Source: Welwitschia mirabilis (Eukaryota; Gnetophyta; Gnetopsida; Welwitschiales). From it: 64,000 nt of DNA. The stretch lies in the NCBI GenBank assembly GCA_051453625.1, contig JBOZIK010000001.1:72968685-73032684 (forward strand). Direction: 5' to 3'. The translations under genes and the position numbers were made by a program. The notes beneath the pieces are model-generated. The model ran no database searches, was not told where the DNA came from, and worked only from the letters and a program-made list of their open reading frames with translations. Below are positions 60,060 to 64,000 of this stretch, piece by piece (positions within the stretch are counted from its first letter, which is position 1; each line of letters starts with the position of its first letter).

Positions 60060-61564
60060 TTATCCAATATATTAAATGAACACTCAGAAAGATTTCCTAG
60101 CCCTCAAAGGTAAAGCAAGACATCCCAGATTACATAGAGTGAAAAAGATAACTGTCATCCTGGATTTCATGGAGATGATAGACATGGAACAACAGTGATC
60201 AAATGAGATGTTTAGATAGGGAGGAAAAATTCAAATAAGTATGAAAGTAAGCAAGTAGTTAAAAAGTAGCAAAAAAAGTAGAAAGAAGATAGAAAGTAAA
60301 TAATTATCCTTAAAAACATAACCATCATGAAAAGAGATGTATGAAAAAGGGGTGTGAAAGTGAAGAAAATGCACTAACTAGAAGGAATTAATGCTTAGAA
60401 AAACTCCTCTAATGTACCTAAACTCAGTAAGCCTATAAAAGTAATAATTAAAGTCAAAGAGTATCATCGTGACCTATCAAAAAAAGAAACAACAACCCTC
60501 ATGAATAGAAGCTATAAGTAAAAAAGAAATACTAAATAGCTAAATTATCAGATCCATAATATTATTTTGAAAAAGTATGGAAATAACTTTAAAAAACCTA
60601 ATCAAAATAGCTAAAGAAAAATAAAATGAAAATGGACAACTGGGAACATAAAGAATATTGTTTACTTACCCTAAATTATAACCTAACAAATTCCCTTAGT
60701 AACAATCGTAAAATCACCTGATAAGAAATGCATGATAGTATGTGAAAATACATAAAGCACCATTCAAATAGGCAATGATTATGATGAAGTCAAGTATGTA
60801 TGATGTTATCAAATAATGAATGATAAGATAAAAATGCTAAAGAAACATGAAGTCAGTAGCTCACATATCAAAACAAGATTAGAATCTAGAAAAGTAGAAT
60901 CATCATATGAAGTACTACATGTAAAATGAAGTCTAGAAAACAAGCAAAACCTCTGATGATACCAAGGACACCACTAATCTTATAGCCTCTAAGTAAAATT
61001 TTATTCTATCATGATAAGGGAAATGCAACCATTGTTAGAGGAGTAAGAACCTACAAAACATGGCTAACTGGCTTCCCAATGGAGTTCTCATAGCTACCAT
61101 ATCGCACTACCAAAATATCCTTTCAGAAAAATTTGTCCTGATGCACTTGTGGTAGGATATCATGGTGTCCATGTTTTTAGATATGCAAGATCATGGTCTT
61201 TTTTTTTGTTTTGTTTTCTTTTCTTTTTTCTTCCTTAGTTTTTTACATGATCAAGTATTTGTAAGGAAAAAGGTGAAGTGATGAGATGAGAATCAAGTAA
61301 GAACATGCAATAACAACTAATTACTCATACCACTAAAAGAGAATAAAATAACCAAGACATCTTTCTTTTGAATAAAGTTCATACACATGTGAATGTCTTA
61401 AGATTGAGTGAATCTAATCTTATCGTCGTAAAATGCCTAAGTAAATACTTACTAATCATGATAACTTTATAAAGTAATACATAAGTAAAGTTTAAGATAT
61501 TTAAGTGATAGCATGACATCTACTTAAGGAATGTATTAAGAAGGAATTTACACAATGGTGAGAG
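60060..61564 (-). mobile_element. Gypsy 3' non-coding region (minus copy)
   Basis: Reverse-strand counterpart of 50,578-52,420. Shared blocks in order: 61,130-61,230 (…acatggacaccatgatatcc…), 60,955-61,125 (…ggtagtgcgatatggtagc…, …cctctaacaatggttgcat…), and 60,100-60,185 (…aatctgggatgtcttgc…). No LTR follows on the left; the match ends near 60,060. Confidence 0.7.
60151..60181 (-). repeat. TCATCC/GGATGA palindrome (minus copy)
   Basis: Minus strand 'ctatcatctccatgaaatcc' then 'aggatgacag'. It keeps both arms well. Confidence 0.65.
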
Positions 61565-63396
61565 AAAGGTCCTTCTCATTAAGAGGGGCTTCCAAAATAA
61601 GTGCTTCTATCATGTTTAAGGTTTTATGATAGATGATTCATACATTTTTAACCTTTATCCATTAACTTTTTGAATTTTCCTTTAGAAGTTAACTTGTTAT
61701 ATACAAGGTGTATTCAGGCATTGTATAAAAGAAAAAGTTGACTAGGTTCAAATTACTTATGGATAATTGTTTTATCATGTTTAAACTTAACTTGGGCTTT
61801 ATGAATGAGTTGATCATGTATGACACAAATACGCTTTTCATCTAAATGATCAAGTTATACTAATCGAGTTCTAAGATTTTCATCCAAGTCTACAAGATTA
61901 AGTTTTGATGGGTGTATTGATAGGAGTTATGGAAAACATCAACTAAAAAGACATAAAATTTTCTATACATAAGTTCATATGGTGAGAAACCTAGAGAGTT
62001 ACATCAAGTAGTACAATACGCTCCAATAACATCATTAAGTTTAGAGGACCAAGTTTTCTTATTAATAGGGACTAATCTTTAGAGCATATTTTTAATTTTT
62101 CTATTTGCATTTTTTGATTAACTATTAGTTTGAGGATGATAAGCATATGTAATTTGATGTTCAATGCCAATGGATAAAAGAATTTTTGAAAAAGGTAATT
62201 AATGAAATGACTTTCCTGATTTCTAATGATGATTCTAGAAAAACCAAAACATTGAAAGATATAAGTTTAAATAAAATTACAAATGGTTTAAAAATAATTT
62301 TTAGTAGTAGAAATAGATTTAACCCACTTAGTAACATAATAAATAGCTACTAGGATGTAATTTTTGTCATGAAAAGGTGGTTTGATAAGGCCTATAAAGT
62401 TAATCCCCTAATAATCAAAAGGTTCACATTCAAGCATAAGTTTAAGAAGCATATCTTAAGAACGAGTTAGGCTACCATAATGTTGACAAGCATCACACCT
62501 TCTAACAAAGTCAAATGAGTCTTTAAAAAGGATTAATAATAAAAACTAGAGTAAAGAAATTTCATTACCATCTTTTGGCCACTAAAGTGTTTACCACATA
62601 CACCACCATTGCAAAGTTTAAGGATTTCTAAAGTTTCCCATTCAAGCATACATGTATACATTATTTAGTCGTTGCATTATTTATAAAGATGGGGTTTATT
62701 CCATTCATAGTTACTAATTCTATGAAGAAAAGACTTACATTGGTTATAGTTCTAATGCTGAGGTGTTTTTATAATAACTAGATAGTTCACAATATCAGCA
62801 TACCAAGGAGCAGGATAAGTATAAGAGATAGCGTAAAGTTGTTCTACAGCAAATAGTTATTCATTAGGAAAGAAGTCGTTTATGGGAAGTTCATCATAAA
62901 AATAAGAAAGTCAAGATAGGTGATCTACAATACTATTATGTTTTCTAGCTTTATTAATGATGGTGAGATTAAATTCTTGCATGAGAAGGATCCACTTATT
63001 TAATTTGGTACTAGAATAGTTTTTACACATAAGATAGCATATAGCTACATGATTTATGTAAACATTGATATGGAAGCTAAGAAGATAATGTTAAAAATAA
63101 TCAAGGAAAAAGATGATGGCAAGCATTTCTCTCTTAGTAGTAGTGTATTTGGATTGGGATTTGGACAAATTTTTACTAAGATAGAATATAAATTTAAAAT
63201 CATTATCATATTTTTGACCAAGCACCCCATCCACAACAATATTTCTTCCATTACATATAACTTCAAAATCTTTAGTCTACTCAGGACATGTGACAAAGTG
63301 TATCAAATGCACGTTGACATAAATTACTCTAACCAAATTTAGAATATTTTTTAATATTGAGTAAAGAGGTTTATGAATTTTGACATAATCATAACC
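61565..63396 (-). pseudogene. Gypsy RNase H and integrase (minus copy), broken
   Basis: Minus strand from 63,396: 'DYVKIHKPLYSILKN' (RT end), then 'KDFEVICNGRNIVVDGVLGQ' (RNase H start, 63,205-63,265). Integrase: 'CNGGVCGKHFSGQKMVMKFL' (62,545-62,615), 'RRCDACQHYGSLTRS' (62,460-62,505), 'NYILVAIYYVTKWVKSI' (about 62,320-62,370) with the first catalytic Asp replaced by Tyr, 'FSRIIIRN', and 'MSPYEL'-like and 'VDLDENLRTRLV' blocks (61,860-62,010). It ends with an 'IQKVNG'-like tail near 61,660. Numerous stops. The element continues to the right into the terminal gap. Confidence 0.8.
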
Positions 63397-64000
63397 NNNN
63401 NNNNNNNNNNNNNNNNNNNNNNNNNNNNNNNNNNNNNNNNNNNNNNNNNNNNNNNNNNNNNNNNNNNNNNNNNNNNNNNNNNNNNNNNNNNNNNNNNNNN
63501 NNNNNNNNNNNNNNNNNNNNNNNNNNNNNNNNNNNNNNNNNNNNNNNNNNNNNNNNNNNNNNNNNNNNNNNNNNNNNNNNNNNNNNNNNNNNNNNNNNNN
63601 NNNNNNNNNNNNNNNNNNNNNNNNNNNNNNNNNNNNNNNNNNNNNNNNNNNNNNNNNNNNNNNNNNNNNNNNNNNNNNNNNNNNNNNNNNNNNNNNNNNN
63701 NNNNNNNNNNNNNNNNNNNNNNNNNNNNNNNNNNNNNNNNNNNNNNNNNNNNNNNNNNNNNNNNNNNNNNNNNNNNNNNNNNNNNNNNNNNNNNNNNNNN
63801 NNNNNNNNNNNNNNNNNNNNNNNNNNNNNNNNNNNNNNNNNNNNNNNNNNNNNNNNNNNNNNNNNNNNNNNNNNNNNNNNNNNNNNNNNNNNNNNNNNNN
63901 NNNNNNNNNNNNNNNNNNNNNNNNNNNNNNNNNNNNNNNNNNNNNNNNNNNNNNNNNNNNNNNNNNNNNNNNNNNNNNNNNNNNNNNNNNNNNNNNNNNN
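63397..64000. other. Assembly gap to the window end (604 N or more)
   Basis: Upstream pol of the minus-strand Gypsy would lie here. Confidence 0.99.

Overview
The window looks like a stretch of a large, repeat-rich vascular-plant nuclear genome. It has one spliced plant receptor-kinase gene in AT-rich sequence dominated by decayed transposable elements: Athila/Tat-type Gypsy LTR elements, an L1 LINE, a CACTA element and a Helitron. A gymnosperm-like giant genome is possible, but nothing here proves the species. The assembly is a draft. About twenty N-runs are present, and many of the 100-N runs sit between two nearly identical copies of the same sequence.

Layout. 0-1.1 kb: fragment of the 3' non-coding part of the local Gypsy family. 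1.9-3.2 kb: an unexplained GC-rich, purine-skewed island. 3.2-7.1 kb: AT-rich sequence with two duplications across gaps. 7.3-8.5 kb: an LTR-like block rich in a palindromic TCATCC/GGATGA motif. 10.1-10.3 kb: a tRNA-like (SINE-type) block. 11.6-16.0 kb: an L1-type LINE on the minus strand (ORF1/zinc knuckle, endonuclease, reverse transcriptase), all broken. 17.2-21.15 kb: the only convincing host gene, a 15-exon malectin-like LRR receptor kinase on the minus strand, open in every exon. 24.6-27.7 kb: Helitron replicase/helicase relic (+). 32.8-37.7 kb: CACTA genes (TNP2 transposase with DUF4218 and DUF4216 parts, then a Ptta/En-Spm protein) on the + strand. 40.7-54.3 kb: two overlapping Gypsy copies (+), with LTRs, tRNA-Asp primer sites, gag, protease, RT/RNase H and integrase. 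59.1-59.57 kb: the right end of a CACTA element, with subterminal palindromes and a terminal ...TATAGTG. 59.57-63.4 kb: further Gypsy pol and 3' non-coding sequence on the minus strand, interrupted by the CACTA end.

Reading the order of insertions: a minus-strand Gypsy integrase was split by the CACTA element, and a plus-strand Gypsy then appears to have landed inside the CACTA element. The transposon genes carry many stops, often where a conserved Trp is expected, and their primer sites differ from the expected tRNA-Asp complement mostly by C-to-T and G-to-A changes. That is the usual signature of old methylated elements. The receptor kinase has no such damage.

The least explained signal is a 30-40 base imperfect palindrome (left arm TCATCC, right arm GGATGA). 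It recurs at least seventeen times, in LTRs, leader and 3' non-coding parts of the Gypsy copies and in the 7.3-8.0 kb block.
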